A stretch of DNA of 34,326 nt from Halohasta salina (GTDB taxonomy: Archaea > Halobacteriota > Halobacteria > Halobacteriales > Haloferacaceae), in contig NZ_JAMZIE010000012.1 in NCBI RefSeq assembly GCF_024178165.1, forward strand, positions 1-34,326, in the 5' to 3' direction. Below, piece by piece: positions 26,107 through 34,326 of this stretch. A model generated the notes under the pieces. It was not told the origin of the DNA. It did not search any database and saw only the letters and a program-made list of their open reading frames with translations. The position numbers and the translations under genes were made by a program. The stretch's first letter is position 1. Each line of letters opens with the position of its first letter.

Positions 26107-26538
26107 GTGTCCGCTAAGGGTCAAACTACCGCCACGCGGGTCGTTGCCTTTATTTTCATAACCCTCGTCGCCAGTGTCGGCTATCTTGCTGCGAATCCGG
26201 CACTCACTACGACTGGCCATACTGAATTCTACCTCCCCAACGCTGCTGGTGACGATACAGGACAGAGAAGCACCTCTGCCGGAGAAACAACGGATTTCAC
26301 CATCGCCATCGCGAATCACGAACATCGCGCAGGCACATATCGGGTTATCGCCACTGTGAACGGGACGAGATCAACTGAACGTACTTTACAGATATCGAAC
26401 AATGAAACTCGTGAAGTACCGTTATCAGTGACAGCACCTACTGTTCCAGGACGGTACAAAGTCGAATTTCAGCTGTACTACGACGATGGTAGTGACCCCG
26501 ATCTTACGACGTGGTGCTGGATTGAGGTTATCGAGTGA
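26107..26538 (+). CDS. DUF1616-like membrane-anchored extracellular protein
   Basis: 143 residues from GTG 26107 (MSAKGQTTATRV). One N-terminal transmembrane segment, VVAFIFITLVASVGYLA (about 12-28), with a short basic cytoplasmic side, then an extracellular beta-sandwich-like domain. HTEFYLPNAAGDD, SAGETTDFTIAIANHEHRAG and VPGRYKVEFQLYYDDG match the C-terminal domain of haloarchaeal DUF1616 proteins. Those proteins normally have about four or more helices before this domain, so this is a short, detached version. It contains the glycosylation sequons NGT and NET. Divergent from the DUF2206 gene, so the pair may work together outside the cell. Function unknown. Confidence 0.7.
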   Translation: MSAKGQTTATRVVAFIFITLVASVGYLAANPALTTTGHTEFYLPNAAGDDTGQRSTSAGETTDFTIAIANHEHRAGTYRVIATVNGTRSTERTLQISNNETREVPLSVTAPTVPGRYKVEFQLYYDDGSDPDLTTWCWIEVIE

Positions 26539-26595
26539 ACTGCCTCGAGGTAAAGCCCCGAGATACTCTGCTTGTTTCCTCTGTAGAGTAAGCTA

Positions 26596-27875
<1,280 letters not shown>

Positions 27876-28040
27876 CTGTACTTCATATGCAGCACTGGGT
27901 ATTTATATTAGTTTGGATTGGCGTGGGGGAGTCAGCCTGCTATCGAACGCGGTGTGTATCCAGGTTGTCGGCTTCCTCCCGCGCCTGAAGTCGCGGGTTT
28001 CCGCCTTGCAGTCATTATGAAATCATTGACTTCGGTATCA

Positions 28041-28046
28041 CTTTAA
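28041..28046 (+). promoter_or_regulatory. TATA-like element for the 28070 operon
   Basis: CTTTAA centred about 26 nt before the ATG at 28070. It lies between the left end of the TnpB element and the first gene, so the operon seems to keep its own promoter despite the insertion. Confidence 0.4.
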
Positions 28047-28069
28047 CTCCCGACTTTTATCAAGTCAAT

Positions 28070-28300
28070 ATGGCTGAATCACAGGAGGTAGAGTCGATAG
28101 AAGTACCGGTTGAGCTTCTCAAGCGACTTGAACCACGTATAGAGGCTACTGAATTCAAGAATAAAAGTGAATATATCACTCACATTCTTGAAGAAGTCCT
28201 CTATGAACTTGAACAGGAATCCGATCACTCCGCTGCTGGATCAGTCGACGAGCAGCAGGTTCAAGAGCGCCTCAAGTCGCTCGGCTATTTGAACGAGTGA
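28070..28300 (+). CDS. small ribbon-helix-helix-like protein with RLxxLGY tail
   Basis: 76 residues, strongly acidic. VESIEVPVELLKRLEPRIEA (8-27) followed by SEYITHILEEVLYELEQ (33-49) has the strand-helix-helix pattern of CopG/Arc-type proteins. I see no basic strand that would clearly bind DNA. A linker (50-64) leads to QVQERLKSLGYLNE, whose RLKSLGY is the same terminal motif as in four phosphatase-like proteins of this window. It starts the operon with a GT4 11 bp downstream, an epimerase and a phosphatase-like protein that itself lacks this tail. It may be a regulator, or an adaptor that carries the tail in trans. The second idea is inference only. Confidence 0.7.
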   Translation: MAESQEVESIEVPVELLKRLEPRIEATEFKNKSEYITHILEEVLYELEQESDHSAAGSVDEQQVQERLKSLGYLNE

Positions 28301-28310
28301 CATCTCAGTA

Positions 28311-29453
28311 ATGCGTATCGCTTTCATCTATGACGCGGTATATCCTTGGGAAAAAGGTGGGGCACAGAAACGCATCTGGGAGCTTGCCCGTCGGCTCGCT
28401 GACGATCACGATATCCATCTCTATGGGATGCACTACTGGGATGGCCCGCCAGTAATTGAGCGAGAAGGCGTTACACTCCACGGCGTCTGCGAGCCACGAG
28501 AACTCTATGTTGAGGGACGACGATCGATCCCACAGGCGGTCTATTTCGCTTTGAATGTTCTTCCGTCGCTATTAAAGGAAGATTTTGATCTGATCGATTG
28601 TCAGGAGTTCCCCTACTTTCCCTGTTTCTCGGCAAAAGCCCACGAACTCCTCCGTAGCAGCACCCTCGTCATCACTTGGTATGAGGTGTGGGATGACTAT
28701 TGGTATGACTATCTGGGGGCAAAAGGTATCTTCGGTAAGGCCATCGAACGAACCACTTTACGCCTCGCAGACACGGTTATTCCCATCTCGGAGTACATCG
28801 CATCCGACATCAGAGATATCGGACGTACCCGGGGACTCGAAGTCGTCGAAAACGGAGTCGACTTCGATCGACTGCAGGAGATTCCCAGCGCAGACACCGA
28901 CTGGGATGTCATTTATATAGGTCGTCTTTCAGAACACAAGAACGTCGATCTACTACTCGAAGCGGTCGACATTGTTTCCGAACGTCTTGACAGTAACCTC
29001 TCGTGTGGTATCATTGGCGATGGTCCAGAGCGCGAACAACTCGAAGCCTACGCGCGTAAACTTGATGTCGACGATATAGTAGAATTTCTCGGGTTTGTCG
29101 AATCCGACGAAGATGTCATCGGCAACATCAAAGCCGCCTCGGTGTTTGTCCTGCCGTCGATTCGTGAAGGGTTTCCTAATACGATTCTTGAGGCGAACGC
29201 CTGCGGGGTTCCCAGCATCATTGTCGATCATGCAGAGAATGGCTCGACAGCCGTCGTTGAGGACGGCGTTACAGGATTCATTACGGATGTCTCCTCGGAA
29301 GATATTGCAGACCGGCTCGTAGATTGTCTAAGCGACGATGCGCTGCTTGCAGATCTATCGTCTGAAGCTACAGAATACGGGCGGGCTCACAGTTGGGATG
29401 TGATTGTCGACGAACTAGAAGATGTATATTCAAGTGCAGTCCAGTCAAAATGA
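28311..29453 (+). CDS. GT4-family glycosyltransferase
   Basis: 380 residues. N-terminal FIYDAVYPWEKGGAQKRIWE (5-24) carries the acceptor-side glycine loop. Then DTVIPISEYIASDI and VVENGVDFDRL link to the donor domain: VIYIGRLSEHKNVDLLLEAV, CGIIGDGPEREQLEAYARKL and PSIREGFPNTILEANACGVP, with the E-x7-E donor site. Complete and canonical. It lies 10 bp after the small LGY protein and 10 bp before the epimerase, so it is in one operon with both. Donor and acceptor unknown. Confidence 0.87.
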   Translation: MRIAFIYDAVYPWEKGGAQKRIWELARRLADDHDIHLYGMHYWDGPPVIEREGVTLHGVCEPRELYVEGRRSIPQAVYFALNVLPSLLKEDFDLIDCQEFPYFPCFSAKAHELLRSSTLVITWYEVWDDYWYDYLGAKGIFGKAIERTTLRLADTVIPISEYIASDIRDIGRTRGLEVVENGVDFDRLQEIPSADTDWDVIYIGRLSEHKNVDLLLEAVDIVSERLDSNLSCGIIGDGPEREQLEAYARKLDVDDIVEFLGFVESDEDVIGNIKAASVFVLPSIREGFPNTILEANACGVPSIIVDHAENGSTAVVEDGVTGFITDVSSEDIADRLVDCLSDDALLADLSSEATEYGRAHSWDVIVDELEDVYSSAVQSK

Positions 29454-29463
29454 AGATCAGTCC

Positions 29464-30399
29464 ATGCAATCGAGGAATGTACTTGTCACTGGCGGTGCAG
29501 GATTCATCGGCTCAGAATTCGTCGAAAAATTGTCCGAGACCGAAGCAAACGTCCTGGTGGTCGACAACTGCTTTGCGGGTTCCGAGTCTCTGGTTCCCGA
29601 TGGTGTAGCATTCGAACAGGTCGATATTCAGAGCAACCGACTTTCTGAACTCGTTTCTGATTTCGACCCCAACGTGATTGTCCATCTCGCTGCGATCCAT
29701 TACATTCCGTACTGCAATGAACACCCCGAGGAGGCCTTCGACGTGAACGTGATGGGGACTCGAAATCTTCTGACTGCTGCGCGAGAACTATCGAATCTCG
29801 AGATGATGATGTTTGCATCCTCCGCAGCTGTTTACCCTCCCCGTGAGGGATCCAATAGTGAATCGTCGGAGACCGGACCGACTGACATCTACGGCAAGAC
29901 GAAGTTAATCGGGGAAAACTTGGTTCGGCAGTTTCAGCAGGAGACAAACACGACAACCGCCGTGGCCAGGTTATTCAATGTCTATGGACCGAATGAAACG
30001 AACGAGCACTTGATTCCGGCAGTGTTGAATCAAGTACGAAGCGGAGACAGAAAAATAGAACTCGGGAACCTCACCCCGAAACGGGATTTCATTCACGTCT
30101 CAGATGTGGCGGACGCACTAATGACACTTCTGACTGAATTTGACGATGGCTACGGGGTTTACAATATCGGAACCGGAAGCGAGTACTCGGTTCAAGAAGT
30201 CGTCGAAAAGACCAGTGAGGCACTTGAAGAGGAAATCGATATCATACAGGACAAAGACCGGGTTCGGGAGAGTGACCGCCCGCATCTTCAAGCAGACATT
30301 TCTAAAATGCAGTCCGACTTCGGTTGGGAACCCAAAGTTGAGTTTGTGGAGGGACTCAGAGAGCTTCTTCACCAGAACAAAGAGGTGCTCGTCACGTGA
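29464..30399 (+). CDS. NAD-dependent nucleotide-sugar epimerase/dehydratase (extended SDR)
   Basis: 311 residues from the ATG at 29464; an in-frame ATG at 29422 would overlap the GT gene. NAD-binding TGGAGFIG (9-16) and a VVDN block after the second strand. Catalytic residues: Ser in MFASSAAVYP and the Y143-x3-K147 pair in DIYGKTK. NVYGPNE, KRDFIHVSDVADAL and NIGTGSEYSVQEV are the substrate-domain landmarks of UDP-glucose/GlcNAc 4-epimerase-like enzymes. It probably supplies an epimerised or modified nucleotide sugar to the GTs. The exact reaction (4-epimerase, 4,6-dehydratase or decarboxylase) cannot be fixed. Its stop overlaps the GTG start of the next gene (30396-30399). Confidence 0.85.
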   Translation: MQSRNVLVTGGAGFIGSEFVEKLSETEANVLVVDNCFAGSESLVPDGVAFEQVDIQSNRLSELVSDFDPNVIVHLAAIHYIPYCNEHPEEAFDVNVMGTRNLLTAARELSNLEMMMFASSAAVYPPREGSNSESSETGPTDIYGKTKLIGENLVRQFQQETNTTTAVARLFNVYGPNETNEHLIPAVLNQVRSGDRKIELGNLTPKRDFIHVSDVADALMTLLTEFDDGYGVYNIGTGSEYSVQEVVEKTSEALEEEIDIIQDKDRVRESDRPHLQADISKMQSDFGWEPKVEFVEGLRELLHQNKEVLVT

Positions 30400-31664
30400 C
30401 ACAGCGAAATATCGTTCTCGTTACCTACGATAGCTTGCGTGCCGACCACTGCGGGCATCTCGGGTACGAGCGAGACACAACGCCTAATTTAGATGAGATG
30501 GCAGCTGAGGGAATCAGTTTTCCCGAAGCAATCTCCCCAGCGTCCCGAACGAATCCATCGATGGCAGGAACATTCACAGGCGAACCGATGGTTGCAAGAG
30601 ATCAGGTCGCCGACCCATCGCACTCGCGACGCCATTTAGCCCGCTATGGTACGCTTGCGGAGGAACTCTCTGAGCTAGGATACACAACCGGTGCATTCAA
30701 CCCGAACGCTTACGCGTCCAGACATTACGGGTTCGACCGTGGATTCGACCACTTCGAGGACTTCTTGTTTTCCACAGACCAATATCAGGAGATCTTCCAG
30801 AAGCATCTTTCGGATTCCACAGTGTATACCCTCCTCCGTAACTTCCGGAACTATCTTCGTCGCGAAGAGGCGTTCAAAACGTGGGACCGATATGTCGATC
30901 AAATTGAACAATGGGCTACGTCTCAATCGGAACCGTTCTTTTTGTGGGTCTTCTCGCTCGATACGCATTTCCCACACCTCTCTCCGCGAAAGCATCGAAA
31001 GTGGAGCACGCTTTTCAAGCAATATTATTACAACTGGCGGTGCAATCAGTTGATCGACGACCTAGATCCGGATCTCTCCGAGCGAGAGGTGCAAAAGATC
31101 ATCGACATCTACGACGATTCAATCCGGTTCGGCGATGTTCTTTTGGCTGAACTACGGAACAGACTAGCGGGATTTGACCCCGTCTACATCGTTTTCGGAG
31201 ACCACGGAGAAGCATTCGGTGAACGGGATATCTACGGACACTTTTATCCCTCACTCTATGAGGAGAACATCCACGTCCCGCTGGTGGTTTCGGAGTCGGT
31301 GAAGTGCAATGGAGATCCCTCGCAGCCGATCTCGCTCACACAAATTCCCAACATCGTCAAACAATTCACTGATGCCAACACTCGGCCACAGCTCAGTACG
31401 TGGGCAATCGCAACTGATTATGATGGTCGATATGATCGGAATCTAATCACAGTTCGGACGAAAACGGCCAAGCAGATTGCCACCTGGCAGAACGGACAAC
31501 TTACTAGCACCAACACCTACTCAATGGAAGACGTCACAATTGAGGGGGAGCCACTTTCGGATAAAAGTGAACTCCACGAAAGCTTGCAACCTGTTGTGCA
31601 ACGACGATATAATCACGAATCAGAACTGTGTTCCATTCAGACAGGCGTAAAAAACATACTCTGA
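30396..31664 (+). CDS. alkaline phosphatase/sulfatase-superfamily protein 5
   Basis: 422 residues from a GTG that overlaps the epimerase stop by 4 nt. NIVLVTYDSLRADHCGHLGY (5-24) and DTTPNLDEMAAEG form the first metal-site region. SRTNPSMAGTFTG (50-62) has Thr52 where sulfatases have the formylglycine Cys/Ser, and Met instead of the conserved Arg. Later come FSLDTHFPHLSP and YIVFGDHGEAFGERDIYGHF (second metal site). No signal peptide. Unlike the other four copies it lacks a C-terminal LGY tail and ends TGVKNIL. Fourth gene of the operon led by the small LGY protein. Probable glycan ester transferase or hydrolase; substrate unknown. Confidence 0.8.
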   Translation: MTQRNIVLVTYDSLRADHCGHLGYERDTTPNLDEMAAEGISFPEAISPASRTNPSMAGTFTGEPMVARDQVADPSHSRRHLARYGTLAEELSELGYTTGAFNPNAYASRHYGFDRGFDHFEDFLFSTDQYQEIFQKHLSDSTVYTLLRNFRNYLRREEAFKTWDRYVDQIEQWATSQSEPFFLWVFSLDTHFPHLSPRKHRKWSTLFKQYYYNWRCNQLIDDLDPDLSEREVQKIIDIYDDSIRFGDVLLAELRNRLAGFDPVYIVFGDHGEAFGERDIYGHFYPSLYEENIHVPLVVSESVKCNGDPSQPISLTQIPNIVKQFTDANTRPQLSTWAIATDYDGRYDRNLITVRTKTAKQIATWQNGQLTSTNTYSMEDVTIEGEPLSDKSELHESLQPVVQRRYNHESELCSIQTGVKNIL

Positions 31665-31728
31665 GAATTTCAATTAACTAACTATACATGAATCTTAATC
31701 AACCGTTTTTATCTGACTTCTTCACTGG

Positions 31729-32298
31729 TTAGATTCTATGTCCATAGCGCTGTGATATATCCTTTAGAAGTAGCACGAATACTAATCCAAGTAATATAAC
31801 AGAGAATATACTCCAAAGGATGAGGAATATTTGTCCGGGGCCGCCCCACCATGCTCCGGGCGACTTCGAGATAGTAGTAAACGGCCAGAATATACTCGGC
31901 GGAATAGTGCCCTCAAGAAATTTGGGAGTCCAGTCAGTAAGCCAGTGTACAGTATATGCAAATACAAATCCTACCCCAAGATGCGTACGGTCTGTAGTGC
32001 GGGCATACATCAACACAAGCACAGCGACAGGGATAGCGAACGGTAGGGAGTGCATTCCTACCCGCCCCCATGGAACGACTCTAGCCAGTTCGAGTGGCTT
32101 ATCGACGAGATCCGGGAATTGGCTGCCGACGAATACAACAAACAGCATCGGTCTTGTTGGTAGCCGACGATAGCGGAAAAAAACATATCCTGACACTGGT
32201 AGCAGTGCGAGAAGAAAGGTTTCCACCGGTCCAAGAGCGATCAATGCAACCTTTTCTGAGTAGGTCAGGTCAGAGAGAAAATATTTTAAAATTGGCAT
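31729..32298 (-). CDS. DUF457/YbcI-type membrane-bound hydrolase-like protein
   Basis: 189 residues with about four or five transmembrane segments (for example KVALIALGPVETFLLALLPV and GQIFLILWSIFSVILLGLVF). FVGSQFPDLVDKP and WGRVGMHSLP match the Asp- and His-containing loops of DUF457 (YbcI/YdjM-like, annotated as metal-dependent hydrolase), with a further H-W-L-T-D in the fourth loop. Activity in this family is not established. It stands alone, convergent to the preceding operon, and may mark the edge of the glycan locus. Confidence 0.65.
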   Translation of the reverse strand: MPILKYFLSDLTYSEKVALIALGPVETFLLALLPVSGYVFFRYRRLPTRPMLFVVFVGSQFPDLVDKPLELARVVPWGRVGMHSLPFAIPVAVLVLMYARTTDRTHLGVGFVFAYTVHWLTDWTPKFLEGTIPPSIFWPFTTISKSPGAWWGGPGQIFLILWSIFSVILLGLVFVLLLKDISQRYGHRI

Positions 32299-32469
32299 TA
32301 TTCGTAGCTAAATTTCCCCAGAAGACGATTCTCTGCTTTGGGGTTGCACAATTCTGTTAGAGCGTTCGTTAGTAAAGTAATTCTCCTGTAGAGTAAGAAT
32401 GTATCGCTAAGCTGCTGGCTTAATTCGGTCGCACTGTAACTGGAGAATTTTGGGTCTTCTTAACAAACA
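32299..32469. other. spacer without a gene
   Basis: No credible frame. It separates two divergently transcribed membrane-protein genes and probably holds the promoter of the DUF457 gene, though no clear TATA box is at the usual distance. Confidence 0.3.
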
Positions 32470-32477
32470 ATATATAT
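32470..32477 (+). promoter_or_regulatory. TATA box for the small membrane protein gene
   Basis: TATATATC about 33 nt before the ATG at 32507. It favours this ATG over the in-frame ATG at 32450, which is upstream of the TATA box. Confidence 0.35.
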
Positions 32478-32506
32478 CGGTCTACGACATAACACTCTAT
32501 ACGTGG

Positions 32507-32788
32507 ATGCAGCCGATTTCATATCGATTTATACAGTATCTTCTTGCGTGGGTACTGGCAGTGCTAATCGCGATGACCTTAATTAATGCGTTCACGTTAG
32601 AGGTGTTTTTTGTCACATCGCTAATCGGTATATTGGCGATTACAGAGGTAATGCTGCCGATTAATATACGCCCTCTCTGGTATCGCCGGTTACGGTGGGT
32701 GATCGTTGTGGGGCTTGGTGTGTTTGGATATATCCTGCTACGGCGGGTCTTCTCATTGCTTCCAATTGAGTTCACACTCGGTCTCTGA
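32507..32788 (+). CDS. small membrane protein, unknown
   Basis: 93 residues from ATG 32507. Three hydrophobic segments: YLLAWVLAVLIAMTLINAF (about 10-28), VFFVTSLIGILAITEVMLP (about 32-50) and WVIVVGLGVFGYILL (about 64-78), with Arg-rich loops after the second. No recognised domain. It could be a complete haloarchaeal orphan membrane protein. Confidence 0.5.
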   Translation: MQPISYRFIQYLLAWVLAVLIAMTLINAFTLEVFFVTSLIGILAITEVMLPINIRPLWYRRLRWVIVVGLGVFGYILLRRVFSLLPIEFTLGL

Positions 32789-33117
32789 TCGGGAGAAACA
32801 GTTCTCAGAGAATTATAAACAGTTCGTCTGTTTTGAGGTACGTCTGGAGGTCGCCACAAAGAGTTTATTCGTTACCTCGGTGACGATAATCTTGACCGAC
32901 CTCTTTCGAAGTCGCCATATAGACAGGGCGAATGCCTCGAGGCTTGACCCAAAGGTAGTTCACTAATGAGAGGGACAGCCCTGTCAAAGAATCCTTTAGC
33001 TCCCCTAAACACGGAAGTGGGCTGTCTACTCCAAGAAGTTCCCATACACGCCACAATCCTGTCAGAAAAATTTATCTCTCAGATTTTCGTCAACTACTGT
33101 ACACCCCAAGGAGAATC
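32789..33117 (-). other. unassigned stretch with a decayed-looking open frame
   Basis: A minus-strand frame at 32865-33056 reads MWRVWELLGVDSPLPCLGEL … NYLWVKPRGIRPVYMATSKE over 63 residues. It lacks neighbours and ends without a family I recognise. The style (hydrophobic, Arg-rich, higher GC than its surroundings) suggests the end of a transposase or a lost gene. Nothing else is visible here. Confidence 0.3.
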
Positions 33118-33369
33118 TCAACTGCGGTGCCAGTGATAGAGCCCGACAGAGACAGTAGGTAGAACGACGAAGTGCAACAGAAGCAACTCCTGTACCATCT
33201 CACCATGTTGGGCAACATCAACGACGGTGGTTCCTCCGCCGAGAATGGCTGCATTAAATACTGTCATCAGCGCGATTGAGAGACCGAGCAAGAATGCAAT
33301 CGCAAATACCTCGAACAAACTCTTTCTTTCGCGATCTGGGCTCACAAATATCATATTCTGTGTGTCCAT
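33118..33369 (-). CDS. small two-helix membrane protein, unknown
   Basis: 83 residues. A polar N-terminus (MDTQNMIFVSPDRERKS), a first helix VFAIAFLLGLSIALMTVFNA (about 20-39), a glycine-rich loop AILGGGTTVVDVAQHG, and a second helix LLLLHFVVLPTVSVGLYHW (about 62-80). A TATA-like GGTTAATAG (complement of 33393-33401) lies about 26 nt before the ATG, supporting this start and a leaderless transcript. Function unknown. Confidence 0.5.
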   Translation of the reverse strand: MDTQNMIFVSPDRERKSLFEVFAIAFLLGLSIALMTVFNAAILGGGTTVVDVAQHGEMVQELLLLHFVVLPTVSVGLYHWHRS

Positions 33370-33426
33370 ACTTTGTTAATCATAACTTACTAACTATTAA
33401 CCAGATCATTACGGAAAATTCGAGAC

Positions 33427-33441
33427 GAAAGCCTCGTCTTA
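33427..33441. other. short palindrome
   Basis: AGACGA-AAGCC-TCGTCT just before the ATG at 33451 can form a 6-bp hairpin. Role unknown. It could be a terminator-like or regulatory hairpin, or chance. Confidence 0.3.
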
Positions 33442-33450
33442 AGTCCGGGC

Positions 33451-33703
33451 ATGAGCCAACAGTATACCGACTTGGCGGGAGTATCCTGAAGAACCTCCAG
33501 TAATCAAACAGGTCGACGGGTTCCGAACGAACGGCTACAGTCGCGTGCTCGTTGTTCCCGGCGACGCCGTCGCCGCTGCTGAGGAGTTGGCCACCGAGAT
33601 CGTTGTTCCCGGCGACGCCGTCGCCGCTGCTGAGGAGCTGGCCACCGAGATCGGCGGGACCGTACATGTCACGACGCCCGACGGTGTGGCCGACTTGTTG
33701 TAG
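33451..33703 (+). pseudogene. decayed small gene with an internal 51-bp duplication
   Basis: The ATG at 33451 gives MSQQYTDLAGVS and a stop (33487-33489). Another frame continues YPEEPPVIKQVDGFRTNGYS and RVLVVPGDAVAAAEELATEI, ending TTPDGVADLL at a TAG (33701-33703). The two frames join if one shift is assumed near 33480. Residues VVPGDAVAAAEELATEI are present twice in tandem. Codon use is GC-rich, unlike the membrane-protein genes to the left. The family was not recognised. It sits beside the putative origin, where haloarchaea often keep small origin-associated genes. Confidence 0.45.
33551..33652 (+). repeat. tandem duplication of a 51-bp coding unit
   Basis: Units 33551-33601 and 33602-33652 differ at one base (GAGTTG versus GAGCTG). 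The unit is 17 codons, so the duplication keeps frame. Confidence 0.9.
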
Positions 33704-33711
33704 TCGATTAA

Positions 33712-33734
33712 CCATACTCCACGTTCCAACTGTA
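33712..33734 (-). repeat. ORB-like repeat 1 (degenerate)
   Basis: Minus strand TACAGTTGGAACGTGGAGTA. The core is kept but the G-string is broken. Confidence 0.55.
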
Positions 33735-33924
33735 ACGATCGGCTGTAGGAACTGCTACTCACGTCTCGATAGAGAGGCCACTAGCAGCCGCCGACAGCCA
33801 GTCGACCATCGGTGGTGGGTGCTAGGCCGTTAGCGGGGCCGGCTGCTGTGCGGTCGGTGCTGGGCGGTTGCTTTGCTGTTGTTGCTGTTGTTGTTCTAGT
33901 TCTAGTCGACGACTAGGAGGGGGC

Positions 33925-33949
33925 CCCCACACCCCACGTTCCAACTGTA
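33925..33949 (-). repeat. ORB-like repeat 2
   Basis: Minus strand TACAGTTGGAACGTGGGGTG followed by TGGGG. Full core and G-string. Confidence 0.7.
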
Positions 33950-33996
33950 TTCTCTCATGGTGGAGTTGGGATCAACGAAGACTTCTAGACGCCGAA

Positions 33997-34018
33997 CACA
34001 CCCCACGTTCCAACTGTA
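33997..34018 (-). repeat. ORB-like repeat 3
   Basis: Minus strand TACAGTTGGAACGTGGGGTG followed by TG. Same orientation as repeats 1 and 2. Confidence 0.7.
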
Positions 34019-34131
34019 AATACGTCGTATTCAGCAGAGAAAACGGCTGTCTGATGGATTACGGATTCGAGACCATAAGCAAATACGATTCTGCCGGTTC
34101 AGTTGGACGAACCCGTCGTTCTGGTGAGAGA

Positions 34132-34158
34132 TACAGTTGGAACGAGGGGTGTGTGGGG
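34132..34158 (+). repeat. ORB-like repeat 4
   Basis: Plus strand TACAGTTGGAACGAGGGGTG followed by TGTGGGG. It is inverted relative to repeats 1-3. A weaker half-site, TTCAGTTGGACGAACCCG, precedes it at about 34098-34115. Confidence 0.7.
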
Positions 34159-34214
34159 GCAGGTGGCCGTGAGGTCCGATCGCCGAGTCGACCACGCCCT
34201 ATCATATCAGAAAA

Positions 34215-34326
34215 TACACTTGGAACGTGGGGTGTGTGGTGAGTCGATACAGTTGGAACGTGGGGTGTGTGGTGAGTCGATACAGTTGGAACGTGGGGTG
34301 TGTGGTGAGTCGATACAGTTGGAACG
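34215..34326 (+). repeat. four ORB-like repeats with a 33-bp period, last one truncated
   Basis: Repeats start at 34215, 34248, 34281 and 34314. Each is TAC(A)NTTGGAACGTGGGGTG plus TGTGGTGAGTCGA, and the second and third are identical. The first reads TACACTTGG instead of TACAGTTGG. The array runs off the window edge after 13 bp of the fourth. Confidence 0.85.

Larger units (their letters stand above)
33704..34326. other. putative replication origin with ORB-like repeats, cut by the window edge
   Basis: A 600-bp non-coding region holds eight copies of a repeat with core ACAGTTGGAAC and a G-rich tail GTGGGGTGTGTGG. Three lie on the minus strand at the left and five on the plus strand at the right. 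They face outward from a centre at about 34019-34131. Inverted groups of origin recognition boxes with a G-string are the hallmark of archaeal Cdc6/Orc1-bound origins, and haloarchaeal ones usually lie next to an orc1/cdc6 gene. That gene would be expected just beyond the right edge. The central spacer is not strongly AT-rich, so the unwinding element is uncertain. The 33780-33920 part is low-complexity (GTTGTTGCTGTTG). Confidence 0.65.

Noticed and set aside
34215-34326. CRISPR array
   Set aside because: The 33-bp units are contiguous with no unique spacers between them, and inverted copies occur on the left. This fits an ORB/iteron array.

Overview
The window comes from a halophilic archaeon (class Halobacteria). 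Three things point there: acidic proteins, many haloarchaeal-type transposases (ISH6, and IS1595, IS630, IS6, IS66, IS5, IS4 and IS1341-type copies), and TATA boxes about 26 nt ahead of start codons with almost no leader. The AT-rich stretches at roughly 3.2-9.9 kb and 16.3-20 kb look compositionally foreign next to the flanking IS genes. I cannot assign a genus. The origin-like iterons at the right edge would fit a chromosome or a megaplasmid.

Layout. 1-3160: an insertion-sequence graveyard with an IS4 transposase fragment and a decayed IS1595 copy that carries a nested IS630. 3199-9936: a glycan cargo segment with two alkaline-phosphatase-superfamily ('sulfatase-like') genes facing outward, an FkbM-type methyltransferase, half of an ISH6, and a three-gene glycosyltransferase (GT) operon. 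9942-13703: a second IS graveyard (two IS1595 copies, the other half of an ISH6, and an IS6 split by an IS66). 13824-19957: a PglK/MsbA-like ABC exporter, a stretch of gene debris, two overlapping GT4 genes and a third phosphatase-like gene. 20164-21065: an IS5 copy with a perfect target duplication. 21086-26538: a fourth phosphatase-like gene, a GT4 gene, a large DUF2206-type membrane protein and a small DUF1616-like membrane-anchored protein. About 26590-28010: a solo TnpB (IS1341-type) element. 28070-31664: an operon of a ribbon-helix-helix-like small protein, a GT4, an NAD-dependent epimerase and a fifth phosphatase-like gene. 31729-33369: small membrane proteins. 33451-34326: a decayed gene with a 51-bp tandem duplication, followed by inverted clusters of an ORB-like repeat that run off the window edge, most likely a Cdc6/Orc1-type replication origin.

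How the genes work together. Seven GT4 glycosyltransferases, an SDR epimerase, an FkbM methyltransferase, an oligosaccharide-type ABC exporter and a DUF2206 membrane protein form a surface-glycan assembly locus (lipid-linked glycan, S-layer glycan or exopolysaccharide). Five phosphatase-superfamily proteins, with a remnant of a sixth, are interleaved with the GT genes. None shows the classical formylglycine sulfatase motif C/S-x-P-x-R, so they may modify the glycan, for example by phospho-group transfer, rather than desulfate it. Four of the five, and the small ribbon-helix-helix-like protein, end in the same short tail, RLxxLGY. This is the most interesting candidate for an undescribed system in the window.
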